In this document: positions 54,068 to 62,644 of the stretch, piece by piece | Position numbering within the stretch: position 1 is the first letter of the stretch | How the letters are laid out: every line of letters begins with the position of its first letter | NCBI RefSeq assembly: GCF_000186865.1 | Contig: NW_008705562.1 | Span: 1,335,933-1,399,932, forward strand | Reading direction: 5' to 3' | DNA length: 64,000 nucleotides | Source of the DNA: Aureococcus anophagefferens | Taxonomy: Eukaryota > Sar > Pelagophyceae > Pelagomonadales > Pelagomonadaceae | The notes under the pieces: model-generated | What the model saw: the letters and a program-made list of their open reading frames with translations, nothing else | The model's database searches: none | What the model was told of the DNA's origin: nothing | Program-made: the position numbers and the translations under genes

Positions 54068-56094
54068 ATGCGCGAGATGCGCGCGCTCCTGTGCATCACG
54101 GCTCTCGCGCAGGCGTTCCTGCACGCGCCGCGGCGAACGATCCGCCGGCAGACGATCCGCGCGACGGCGAGCGACGACGACGAGGGCTTCAGCATCGCCG
54201 GCGACGAGGAGGAGGTGAGCCTCGACCTCGTGGATCTGCTGCGGGCGCCCCCGGACGCGGCCCCGAACCGGAACCGGAGCGTCGACTACTTTGGCGAGTC
54301 GACGTCGGAGCAGGACCAGGAGTGGTCCGAGGAGGCGGACCTCGGTGCGACGGGCGAGACGCTCGAGGAGGCGCTCGCCGCGCTCGGCGGCGCGCGGCCC
54401 GCGGACGCGTCGGCCAAGGTCTTCTGCAGCCGGTCCCTGAACCTGCGGGGCATCTCGGTCATCGGCTACGACATGGACTACACCATCGTCCACTACAAGT
54501 GGCGCGAGTGGGAGCTGCTGGCCTACGAGTGCACGAAGCGGGTCCTCGAGGAGATCGGCTTCCCCGTGGCCGACCTCGAGTTCGACAAGGACCTGGCCTG
54601 CCGGGGCCTCGTCATCGACAAGGACCGGGGCAACTTCCTGAAGATCGACCGCCACGGCTTCGTGCGCCGGGCCATGCACGGCGACGCGCGCCTCGAGGGC
54701 AACGAGCTCGACGCGCTCTACGGGCGGACGCAGGTCGACCTGCGGTCGAACCGCTTCTCCTTCCTCAACACGCTCTTCAGCGTCTCCGAGGGCGTCATGT
54801 ACGCCCAGCTCGTGTCGAAGCTCGACTCCGGCGCGCTATTTCGCGACGCGTCGCCGCCCTTCGACGCGAGCAGAGTCGCCAACTACGCGGACCTGCACCG
54901 CGCCAGGGCAGGAAAAGAGTGCTTCAAGTTATCTTCAACATGAGTGTTCCGCGCGCGACCGTTCCGGGAATAGCATCCACGCTTCGAGAACGCTCCGAGA
55001 GATGATCGCTCGTCCAAAAATGAGCCGAAACGAGTGGAAAACGACCGAGATATGAGCCTCCAAAGTTGGAAATTTCGCACTCTTTTCCTGCCAGGCACCG
55101 CGCGGTGACCAAGGCCCTGGGCCGCGCGCACGGCGGGGGCGGGGGCACGCCCTTCGGCATCAAGGAGGCCGTCGTCCGGGACCCGGCCAAGTACACGCAG
55201 CGCGACCCGGACCTGCTGCGGGCGACGCTCGGCGACCAGCGGACCGCGGGCAAGAAGCTGGCGCTCATCACGAACTCCGACTGGTGGTACAGCAACACGA
55301 TGATGACCTTTGTGTGCGGCGGCGACGACTGGCGCGACCTCTTCGACGTCGTCATCGTCTCCGCGCGGAAGCCGAGCTTCTTCACGACGGAGAAGCTGCC
55401 GTGCTACGAGGTCGTCACGGGCGCCGCGGAGACGGCGGACGGCGCGCCGTTGCTCCGCGAGGCGCGGACGATGGCCGCGGGCCGCGTCTACTGCGGCGGG
55501 TCCGCGCGCCTCGTGGAGAAGCTCTTCAACGTCCAGGAGGACGAGCTGCTCTACGTCGGCGACCACATCTTCATGGACGCGAACGCGGTCAAGGCGTCGA
55601 TGCGCTGGCGGACGGCTTTGGTCGTCCAGGAGCTCGAGGCGGAGATCGAGGCCGCGCGACGCGAGCGCAAAACGGGCGAGCGCATCGACGACATGCTGCG
55701 GCGGAAGGACGACCTGTCCGAGCACTTCAACGGCCTGAAGAACTCGCTCACGCGCTACGCGGACGGCGCCGGCGCGCCGTCGCCGCCGCACGCCGTCGAC
55801 GAGGCCTCGGCCGCGCTGGCCCGGGACCGCGCGCGCGTGCTCCTGGGCGCCATGAAGGACCTCGACGGCGAGCTCGCGCCCTACCTCTACGACGAGGGCC
55901 ACACCTTCAACAAGCACTGGGGCTACCTCACGCGCGCGTCCCACAACGACAAGAGCCACCTCCAGCGCCAGATCGAGAAGTACGCCGACATCTACTGCGC
56001 CAAGGTCACGGACCTCTACAAGTACACGCCCTACCACTACTTCCGCGCCGCGCCCCAGATCCTCGCCCACGAGAGCGACCACGCCCACGACTAA
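54068..56094 (+). CDS. HAD-superfamily 5'-nucleotidase (NT5DC-like), plastid-type presequence, two exons
   Basis: Exons 54068-54894 and 55095-56094 give 608 aa; the junction reads ADLHRAVTKALG. The N-terminus is a signal peptide followed by AFLHAPRR, the heterokont plastid cleavage pattern. HAD motif I is IGYDMDYTIVHYK with the nucleophile and acid Asp. Motif II is ALITNSDWWYSN. The C-terminal motif is YVGDHIFMDANAVK. These match the cytosolic purine 5'-nucleotidase/NT5DC family, which dephosphorylates nucleoside monophosphates. Substrate and compartment are inferred. The gene is interrupted by an inverted introner. Its stop is 59 bp from the opposing gene's stop. Confidence 0.88.
54903..55094 (-). 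mobile_element. 192-bp introner, copy 3 (inverted), in the 5'-nucleotidase gene
   Basis: Exact 8-bp duplication GCACCGCG at 54895-54902 and 55095-55102. The intron is 54895-55094 (200 nt). Its donor is a GC from the left duplicate and its acceptor CAG comes from the element's other inverted-repeat end (TTTTCCTGCCAG). Relative to copies 1 and 2 it is reverse-complemented; the shared block lies at 54995-55014 on the minus strand. Because both ends carry the same repeat, either orientation supplies an AG. Confidence 0.92.
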
Positions 56095-56153
56095 TTTTTC
56101 AGCGGCGACGGAGACGACCATGCCCACGACTCATTTTCCAGCGGCGCTGAAGA

Positions 56154-57002
56154 TTACGCGGCGTCGACGTCGATGGGCGTCGCCGCGGCGACGGCCGCCA
56201 GACCGTCGAGCGCGGCGACGACGTCCGCCGGCGCGCCGTCGCGCGCCTTGAGGTCGCGCCGCGTCTCCTCGAGGCACGCCAGGACGTCGAGGCGCGCGGG
56301 CCCGTCGATGGCCTGGATGAAGGCGATGCGCCGCAGGTCCGCGTCGCCGATCGCGAGCACGCGCTTGAGCGCCTCCGCGCCGGCGCCGAAGACCTGCTTC
56401 TCGACCTCGTTGGCGACGCGCTCGCGCAGCGCCCGCAGGAAGTCGAGCAGCTCCTGGGAGGGGTCCTCCGCGCCGACGACGCGCTCGACCTCGGCGTCGA
56501 GGAAGTCGACGAACGCGACGGCGACGATCGTCTCGGCCTCCTCCGAGACGGCCGCGTCGAGCGCGTCCGACGAGTTCCGCGCGGCGCCGACGAAGAACTG
56601 GAGCAGGTCCCGCCGCGTCGCCTCGACGGCCGCGGCCTCCTCCGCGACGGCCTCGAGCACGGCCCGCGCGACGGTCCTCACGGGCTCCTCGCAGAGCGCG
56701 TCGAGCTGCGCGCCGTCGCACGCGAGCAGGTCCGCGGCGCGGCGCGTGAGGAGCCGCGCGGCGCCGGCGGCGTCGTCCGCGGCGAGCAGCGCGCCGGCGT
56801 CGACGAGGACGGCGCGGGCGGCGGCCATGGCCTCCGTCGTCGCGGGCGGCCGGGCGGCCTTGTTGATCTGGATGTCGTCTCCGAAAAACATGCCTTTTTT
56901 CGCTTCGCATCGAGTCATGGTGTGTCTCGTGGATGCGTGCGGTGGGATGACGAGGCTGCTGGTTGCGATGAGGCTCAGTAGAGCGAGAATAGGACGGGCC
57001 AT
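56154..57002 (-). CDS. helical protein with signal or plastid presequence, unknown function
   Basis: 282 aa from ATG 57002. The N-terminus is hydrophobic (MARPILALLSLIATSSLVIP) and followed by a Ser/Thr/Arg-rich segment, so secretion or plastid import is likely. The rest is an acidic, Ala/Glu-rich helical protein (LLQFFVGAARNSSDALDAAV, EALKRVLAIGDADLRRIAF) without recognised motifs. It is head-to-head with cofilin, 111 bp apart. Confidence 0.65.
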   Translation of the reverse strand: MARPILALLSLIATSSLVIPPHASTRHTMTRCEAKKGMFFGDDIQINKAARPPATTEAMAAARAVLVDAGALLAADDAAGAARLLTRRAADLLACDGAQLDALCEEPVRTVARAVLEAVAEEAAAVEATRRDLLQFFVGAARNSSDALDAAVSEEAETIVAVAFVDFLDAEVERVVGAEDPSQELLDFLRALRERVANEVEKQVFGAGAEALKRVLAIGDADLRRIAFIQAIDGPARLDVLACLEETRRDLKARDGAPADVVAALDGLAAVAAATPIDVDAA

Positions 57003-57113
57003 TGCGACTGCACTGTGGTGCCAGCACTCGCTAAAGAGCTGGGCTCAACACCGGCCCTCTCGGCGTCTGGGCCACGAGCTCCCACCCAGCCTGGAACAAC
57101 AGGGCGCGCCGCC

Positions 57114-57635
57114 ATGTCGCAGAACGTGGCGAAGCTCGACGACGGCACGGAGGCGCACCTGAAGACGGGCGGCGAGCAGATCACGTTCACGAACAAGACG
57201 GTGGCCGGGAGCATCGACGACGAGTGCGGCAAGGTCTTCCAGCTGCTCAAGATCCGACGGAAACACCGCTTCATCGTCTACAAGATCGACGCGACGACGG
57301 AGGCCGTCGTGCCCGAGACCATCGGCCCGCGCGACAGCGGCCTGCCCGACATGCTCGCCGCGCTCCCGGACGCCGACAGCCGCTACGTCATCTTCGACTA
57401 CGAGTTCACGACCTACGACGGCCGGCCGACGAACAAGCTCTTCTTCCTCTCCTGGTTCCCGAACAACGCGACGCCCTACTCGAAGATGGCCTACACCCAG
57501 GCCAAGTCCAAGGTCCGCGAGGTCTTCACGGGCGTCTTCGACATCATGGCCCGCACGACCGAGGAGGCCCGCTGCGCCATCGTGGGAGAGCAGGAGGAGG
57601 AGTCCGACCAGGAGTTCGGCGACGACGACTTCTGA
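57114..57635 (+). CDS. ADF/cofilin
   Basis: 173 aa from ATG 57114; the frame is open further upstream but without family similarity. After an unusual extension of about 30 residues, the ADF-H fold follows: SIDDECGKVFQLLKIRRKHR, FIVYKIDATTEAVV, DSRYVIFDYEFTT, KLFFLSWFPNNATPYSKMAY and KSKVREVFTGVFDIMA. The basic KMxY-T-x-x-K actin-binding helix is present (KMAYTQAKSKV). It severs and depolymerises actin filaments. The tail is acidic (EEESDQEFGDDDF). Most cofilins are 130-145 aa and regulated by a Ser near residue 3; here that position is replaced by the extension. Confidence 0.92.
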   Translation: MSQNVAKLDDGTEAHLKTGGEQITFTNKTVAGSIDDECGKVFQLLKIRRKHRFIVYKIDATTEAVVPETIGPRDSGLPDMLAALPDADSRYVIFDYEFTTYDGRPTNKLFFLSWFPNNATPYSKMAYTQAKSKVREVFTGVFDIMARTTEEARCAIVGEQEEESDQEFGDDDF

Positions 57636-57817
57636 ACTCCGGTGGGTGGCGGGTGGCGATTGTGCGCGCGCGGCGGGCGGTCGCGGCGGCCGATTGGCGG
57701 CGCGCAGCGCGCGGCCGTCGGTCTCGGCCTGGGGGCGCCACGTAATCGGCGCGCGTTTCGGAGATGGGCCTTCTCGCGTGGTCGGCGTCCGTCGCCACCA
57801 GGGATTCTGGAGTTTTG

Positions 57818-57824
57818 GTTCAAC
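57818..57824 (+). promoter_or_regulatory. GTTCAAC motif upstream of the RibD-type gene
   Basis: GTTCAACATA lies 40 bp before the ATG at 57864, matching the motifs at 15603 and 44803. Confidence 0.3.
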
Positions 57825-57863
57825 ATATGGCTCGGAGCCGTCTGGTTGCAGCGGCTCTGGACG

Positions 57864-58901
57864 ATGAGCGCGCCGTCGAGCGCGTCCGTGCAGGCGCTCC
57901 TGGACGACGTCGCGACGCGCATCGCCGCGCACGACGTCGACGACGGCGTGCGCCGCCTGCTCCAGCGCCGGAGCGGCCGCGTCGACCGGGCCGCACGCAC
58001 GCGACCCTTTGTGACGTTGAGCTGGGCGCAGAGCCTCGACGGCAGCATGGCGAACGCGCCGGAGGCGTCGGAGGAGCGCCTCATGCTGAGCGGCTCGGCG
58101 TCGATGGCGATGACGCACGGCCTGCGAGCGATGCACGACGCGATCCTCGTCGGGCGCGGCACCGTGACCGGCGACAACCCGCGGCTCACCGTGCGCCTCG
58201 CGGCGGACGGGTCCGCGGTCGACGTCGCCGCGGCTCAGCAGCCGGTGGCGATCGTGCTCGACGGCGCCGCGCGGACGCCGCCGGACTGCGCGCTCCTCGA
58301 CCAGGCGGCGGCGGGACGGCGCGTCATTATCGTCATCTCCGACTTCCGCACCGACGATACGGAGAAGCACGAGCGCGTGACGAAGCTCCGACAGAGGGGC
58401 GCCTACATACTCTACGTCACCTCTGGAGAAATCCCGGACGACCACAGAGACGGAGAGTCCTCGGCAGACGAAGGGAAGGAGGGGGTCATCTGGGACGACA
58501 CCTTTCTCGTGGGCCGTTTCCTCGCGAAGCTGACAACGGAACAAGGGAAAGACGATGTGGCACACCGGAACTGGCTCGAGAATCATCCGGCCTTCAAGGA
58601 TCGTGGTGGCATCAACTCCATCTTCGTCGAGGGCGGCGTCTCCGTCGTCGACGCGTTCCTCCGGCGGCCCGACCTCGTCGACGAGGTCGTCGTGACCGTC
58701 GCGCCGGTCTTCGTCGGCGGCGTCGGGCCCGCGTCGTCGCCCTTCGCCGGGGGCCCCGCGCGCCTGCGGCGCGTCGCGAGCCTCGCGGTCGGCGACGACG
58801 TCGTCGTCCGCGGCACCTTCGCCGCGGACGCGCCGGCGACCGAGGCCGCCGACGACCGGCCGCCGAAGCGCGCGCGCGCCGACGAGGCGAGCGTCCTCTA
58901 A
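57864..58901 (+). CDS. RibD C-terminal-type reductase (riboflavin biosynthesis)
   Basis: 345 aa from ATG 57864. The DHFR-like RibD_C fold is shown by FVTLSWAQSLDGSMA, GLRAMHDAILVGRGTVTGDN, NPRLTVR and INSIFVEGGVSVVDAFL, ending at VTVAPVFVGG. No deaminase (HAE, PCxxxG) domain is present, so it resembles stand-alone fungal and plant reductases (RIB7 type), which use NADPH to reduce the ribosyl group of the aminouracil phosphate in riboflavin synthesis. A charged insert (about 175-225, DDHRDGESSADEGKEG) with less GC-rich codons interrupts the fold. The first 50 residues are an unassigned helical leader. Confidence 0.85.
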   Translation: MSAPSSASVQALLDDVATRIAAHDVDDGVRRLLQRRSGRVDRAARTRPFVTLSWAQSLDGSMANAPEASEERLMLSGSASMAMTHGLRAMHDAILVGRGTVTGDNPRLTVRLAADGSAVDVAAAQQPVAIVLDGAARTPPDCALLDQAAAGRRVIIVISDFRTDDTEKHERVTKLRQRGAYILYVTSGEIPDDHRDGESSADEGKEGVIWDDTFLVGRFLAKLTTEQGKDDVAHRNWLENHPAFKDRGGINSIFVEGGVSVVDAFLRRPDLVDEVVVTVAPVFVGGVGPASSPFAGGPARLRRVASLAVGDDVVVRGTFAADAPATEAADDRPPKRARADEASVL

Positions 58902-59026
58902 GGCGCGAGGCGAGACCTTCAGCCGATCGGTCGCCGCGAACGCCCCCAGTTCTCTAAGGTGCGTTAGCGGGTGGGAGCTTCAGCCGGCCGCGGCGCGCGT
59001 CGCCTGCCCACGGCGCCGTCCGGCGC

Positions 59027-59800
59027 CTACGCGTACCAGGAGAAGTCGTTGGAGAAGGGGATCATGACGTTGCCGGCGTACTTGGGGAAGTCCGCGAAGC
59101 CGTCGAGGGCGGGCACGGAGCCCGGGACGGCGGACTCGGAGAGGAGGGAGAAGAGGCCGAGCATCGCGAGGCGGCCGTTGTTGATCTCGACGCGGCGCCC
59201 GCGCTCCTTCTCGGCGTCCGTCTGCTCGGGGAAGATCGGGAAGGGCTTGTAGAGGTCGAAGGTGACCTGGCCGAAGCCCGCCGTGCCGCCGATGGGCGGG
59301 TAGTAGCCGGGCATGCCGCCCTTGGCGTAGTGGACGTAGCCCTCGGGGAAGCCCGCGCCCTCGCCGTAGGACTCGAGCATGCCGACGAGCGCGAAGATCT
59401 GGAGCTTGCCCGCCTGGGGGATGTTGTCCCACTGCTCCTGGGGCGTGACGCCCGCGACGTAGCCGCGGTACGGCAGCACCGCGTGCTCGCCGGAGACGAG
59501 CGGCGTGCAGCCGGCGATGAAGCCGAGGAAGCCGGCCATGGCGACGCGGCCGTGCTTGATCTCGGCGTGGCGGAGGTATCCGATGGTGCCCTCGTTGCCG
59601 AGGCCCCAGAAGTCGGCGTTGGTCACGCCGAGCGGGTCCCAGAAGCCCAGGGACGCTCCAAGGGCGTCCGTGTTGGACAGCGCGAGGTCGACGACCTCGT
59701 CCTTGGCGCCCGCGAGCTGCGTGGCCGCCTTGGAGGCGACCGGGGCCACGTAGGCCGAGGCAGAGCCGCAGAGGGCGAGGGCGACGAGGAGCTTGGCCAT
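59027..59800 (-). CDS. fucoxanthin-chlorophyll a/c-binding antenna protein
   Basis: 257 aa from ATG 59800. The signal peptide ends at SASAYVAP, the heterokont ASAF-type site, so the protein crosses the four plastid membranes to the thylakoid. Helix 1 has LRHAEIKHGRVAMAGFLGF and helix 3 RRVEINNGRLAMLGLFSLL, the two pseudo-symmetric Glu-Arg chlorophyll-binding motifs; helix 2 is LQIFALVGMLESYG. It follows FWDPLGVTNADFWG, the usual stroma-exposed start. Light harvesting for photosystems I/II. It is head-to-head with the DUF3445 gene (107 bp). Confidence 0.95.
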   Translation of the reverse strand: MAKLLVALALCGSASAYVAPVASKAATQLAGAKDEVVDLALSNTDALGASLGFWDPLGVTNADFWGLGNEGTIGYLRHAEIKHGRVAMAGFLGFIAGCTPLVSGEHAVLPYRGYVAGVTPQEQWDNIPQAGKLQIFALVGMLESYGEGAGFPEGYVHYAKGGMPGYYPPIGGTAGFGQVTFDLYKPFPIFPEQTDAEKERGRRVEINNGRLAMLGLFSLLSESAVPGSVPALDGFADFPKYAGNVMIPFSNDFSWYA

Positions 59801-59907
59801 CTTGATGTGCTTTAGATTGCGTCGAAAGCGAGGCAGGAGCTTGAGGCGCCGCGGCTCAAGATATCGGCACTTGAGGCCTACATTGCCGTCGCTGCCCCCC
59901 AATCGCG

Positions 59908-61879
59908 ATGGCATCCAGCCTCGCATGGCAGCATGCCATGCTCGAAGCATCGCCGATGATCGTCCTCGCAACGATCTGCCTCGTCCTCGCCGCAGCAGCC
60001 ATCCTCGCAATCAAAAAGGGCCCAAAAGACAAGCCGCGCTCAGCGAAATGGCTCGCGGCGCTCTGGACGCCGGAAAGAACGACGCCGCACGCGCTGCGCG
60101 GCAAGGCCAGCGGCTTGCGCCCCCTGGCCGCCGCGGACTGGGTCGTCGTCGAGCCCGCGGCGACCTTCGTCCCGCAGATGCAGCTTCGTAGGAAGCTCCT
60201 GGACGACCCGCGCACCGCGGACCGCTTCTACGCGACCCAAGCGAAGGAAGACAGAGCCGTGCTCGCCGCGGAGCGCGAGGCGCTCGAGATGCTCGCGAGG
60301 CACCTCGAGCGCCACGGCGCCGCGTCGCATCGCGTCGTCCGCGGCGCCGACGGCCGCGCCGCGGCGTTCGTCGACGAGCTCTCGAAGAAGCGCGTCGACG
60401 TCGACGCGAAAAACCTTGGGCAGCTGTTTCCAGACGGAATTTTGCGAAGGCATCGTGTTCGGACGGTCGTGTCGTGCTTCCGACGCATAGGTTTCGTTCT
60501 CCTGCGAAAATGGCTCCGTTTCACGGACTTTTTTTTTTTCACAGTTCCCTACGTCGATTTGACGCGCTCCGTTTCGAATAATCAGCTCCTCGAAGACAAA
60601 ATCGGGGCTGGAAAAAAATGCCGTTCCATGTTTCCTACATATAAAACTAAGGGATTCCGCGCCTCCGGAGCAAAATCCACGACGATGCAACGCGCGAACG
60701 CCGCGCTCGAAGTCTCGTTAAATACGACGAGCGTTTCTACAATTCCGCATTTACGTACCCCGAAATCGACGAGTGCGGGCCTCCCGACCGTCGCGTTATG
60801 CTCCCGAAGCATGTGACACAAAGCCCCGACAAAAAAACCGGGATTTTTTTCGTCGGCCCCGAGACGCCCTCCCCACCCCTAGCACTCCCTAGTGCTACGC
60901 GCTAGTGATCCGCGCGCCAGGACTACGGGAGGGGAAATCCGTGATAGCGGTCGGACCGCGCGACCGTCGTTCCCCGTGTGGTGCGGCGCCGCTGCCCAAT
61001 GACCCTGGACAAAGCGGCTGCTGGAAGTTGAACGAGACGGGTTGTGTTGAAGTTCAAGTTGAACCTATGATCTAAGTTGAACTTCAAGTTGAAGTCACGC
61101 ATGGCGTCCGGAAGCACGTCTTTGCGCCGGACGCATCCTCGCAATCCAAACACGATGCCTTCGCAAAATTCCGTCTGGAAACAGCTTCCCAATGTTTCTC
61201 GACGTCGACGCGGCGCGGCCGCTCTGGACGGCCGCGCGCGTCGTCCAGGAGGACTTCATCCTGCTGTCGCCCGAGGGCCGCTTCGTCGGCGGCTGCGCGC
61301 TGTTTTCGTTCATGGAGATCGGGCTGCGCGGCGAGAAGGGCAACATGCGGCTCGGAGAGCCCATGGCGTTCATCCACCGCAACGTGCCGGGATTCAACGA
61401 CGCGCGGGGCGTCGGCGAGAAGGTCGCCGCCTTCTTCAAGAAGCTCGACACGCCCCAGGCGCGGAGCAACTGGCTCCTGGTCGGTGGCGGCGTTTCTTTT
61501 CGGCGCGATCGTCGCCTCGAAATCCCCCTCGTAGGTGCCCGAGGCGGGCTTGGACCCGACGCGCTACGCGCTCGACGACGCGAGAGACGACGGCGGCGCC
61601 CTGCCGCTGCTCGACGGCGCGCTCGATCCCCGGGACTGGCACCTGCGCGTCGAGTTCCAGAGCGTGTCGCGCCTCCCCGAGTCGGGCATGATCCTCTTCA
61701 CGCTCCACGTCTACAGCGACCCGCTGCCCTCGCTCGCGCGCGAGCCCAAGGCCGCGGCGGTGCTGCGCCAGGCCGTGCTCGCGCTCGACGAGTCCCACCG
61801 GCGCTACCGCGGCATGTCCGACGCGTGGACCGAGCAGGTCGCCGCGTACCTGGCGCGGCTCGCGGGGAAGGAAGCGTAA
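59908..61879 (+). CDS. heme-dependent oxidative N-demethylase-like (DUF3445) gene split by a 790-bp insert
   Basis: Coding blocks are 59908-60408, 61213-61479 and 61535-61879. Each is a multiple of three, giving 370 aa if the insert and one repeat copy are removed. The N-terminal helix (MIVLATICLVLAAAAILAI) is a membrane anchor. The DUF3445 pattern follows: GLRPLAAADWVVVEP, QLRRKLLDDPRTAD, AARVVQEDFILLSPEGRFVG, the conserved His block AFIHRNVPGF, SNWLL, and RLPESGMILFTLHVYSDPL at the end. The family uses heme to demethylate amines oxidatively. A 55-nt GT-AG intron (61480-61534) is well supported. The large insert has no splice pair that gives exact excision, so the gene may be spliced imperfectly or inactivated. 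Confidence 0.75.
60409..61198. mobile_element. 790-bp element with ~54-bp terminal inverted repeats inside the DUF3445 gene
   Basis: The left end (60409-60463) and right end (61145-61198, reversed) match over about 54 bp, including AGCTGTTTCCAGACGGAATT and GCGAAGGCATCGTGTT. A 14-bp direct repeat TCGACGTCGACGCG flanks it (60395-60408 and 61199-61212). Removing element plus one repeat (804 bp) restores the coding frame. The interior is much more AT-rich than the host and holds no credible gene. It includes a hairpin with A7/T7 arms (about 60826-60860) and mirrored TTGAAGTTCAA / TTGAACTTCAA (about 61047-61090). It resembles a non-autonomous MITE. Confidence 0.85.
61480..61534 (+). other. 55-nt intron of the DUF3445 gene
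   Basis: GT-AG (GTCGGTGG donor, CTCGTAG acceptor), phase 0. It joins SNWLL to VPEAGLDPTRYAL, continuous with the family. Confidence 0.75.
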
Positions 61880-61990
61880 GGGGAAAACAAGAGAGTGCGC
61901 ACGAACACGGATTTGTTGACGTTAACGTTTGCGGCTCGCGGGGAAGGAAGCGTAAGAGGCAAAAGGTTGCGAACGAACACGGATTTTACT
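61858..61990 (+). repeat. 73-bp-period tandem repeat at the end of the DUF3445 gene
   Basis: GGCTCGCGGGGAAGGAAGCG then TAAG..GGxAAAA..ACGAACACGGATTT occurs at 61858 and again at 61931. The first copy contains the stop codon of the gene (LAGKEA, TAA), so its 3' end has been duplicated into the downstream spacer. Confidence 0.85.
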
Positions 61991-62057
61991 ACAAGGGGCA
62001 CAACGCGGCGGGCGGTCGCGCTCAAACGCGGCCGCCGGCGCGCCGCGGGCGCCGGGA

Positions 62058-62644
62058 TCACGCGTCGGCGTCGACGGTGTTCACGGACCGCGCCTTGGCG
62101 ATGAGGTCGTCGGGCGGGTCGTGGACGGAGATGTAGTAGGCGATGCCGCCGCGCTTGGAGACGAGGGGGCACATGAGGAACTCGTTGAGGAAGGGGTGGC
62201 CGTGCTTCGTGTAGTTGACGAGGCGCACCGCGAGCGACGTCGCCGTCTCGAGAGCAGTGCGGATGCGCATGATCGTCTCGAAGCACGTGAGCGGGCCCTG
62301 GAGGAAGCGGCAGTTGCGGTGGAGGATGTCGCCGGCCTCGTAGCCGCACTTGTCGAGCCAGCCCTGCGTGCACGCGACGATGGACAGGTCCGCGTCGTCC
62401 GTCGTGCAGATGAGGTACCTGCGGACGCGCGGCTCGGCGGCGGCCGCGCGCGCGCCGCGCGGGCAACGCGCTTCGTCGGGCGGTGCGCGTTGTTCGCGAC
62501 GACGTAGTCGAGGAGGAGCGCCGTCTGCCAGTCGTGGACGTCGCAGGCCGCCATGATGTCGGCGAGGGGCGCGCCGTAGTGGAAGCCCTCGTTCTTGCTC
62601 GGGTCGTAGATGGGGTCCCGGCCCAATTCGACGCAGGCGGCCAT
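62058..62644 (-). CDS. short LOV-domain photoreceptor, two exons
   Basis: Exon 1 is 62472-62644 and exon 2 is 62058-62418 (177 aa). They are joined by a 53-nt GC-AG intron in phase 2, giving HRPTKYLICTTDDADLS. A nearly full LOV domain is present: WLDKCGYEAGDILHRNCRFL contains the NCRFLQG motif whose Cys (about residue 94) forms the FMN photoadduct. It is followed by RLVNYTKHGHPFLNEFLMCP and GIAYYISVHDPP. The N-terminal 57 residues are not a bZIP, so this is not a standard aureochrome. No effector domain is fused; it is probably a stand-alone blue-light sensor acting through a partner. Confidence 0.8.
62419..62471 (-). other. 53-nt GC-AG intron of the LOV gene
   Basis: On the minus strand it begins GCGCGTTGCC and ends GTCCGCAG. 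A GT donor two bases downstream would break the frame, whereas GC at this point preserves it. Confidence 0.65.

Noticed and set aside
59908..60816. DUF3445 frame continuing into the insert as a complete 302-aa protein
   Set aside because: Residues after about 167 are translated transposon-like inverted repeat and AT-rich sequence; the family sequence resumes only after 61212.
60826..60862. A7/T7 hairpin as a transcription terminator
   Set aside because: It lies in the interior of the 790-bp element of a nuclear genome; a bacterial-type terminator makes no sense here.
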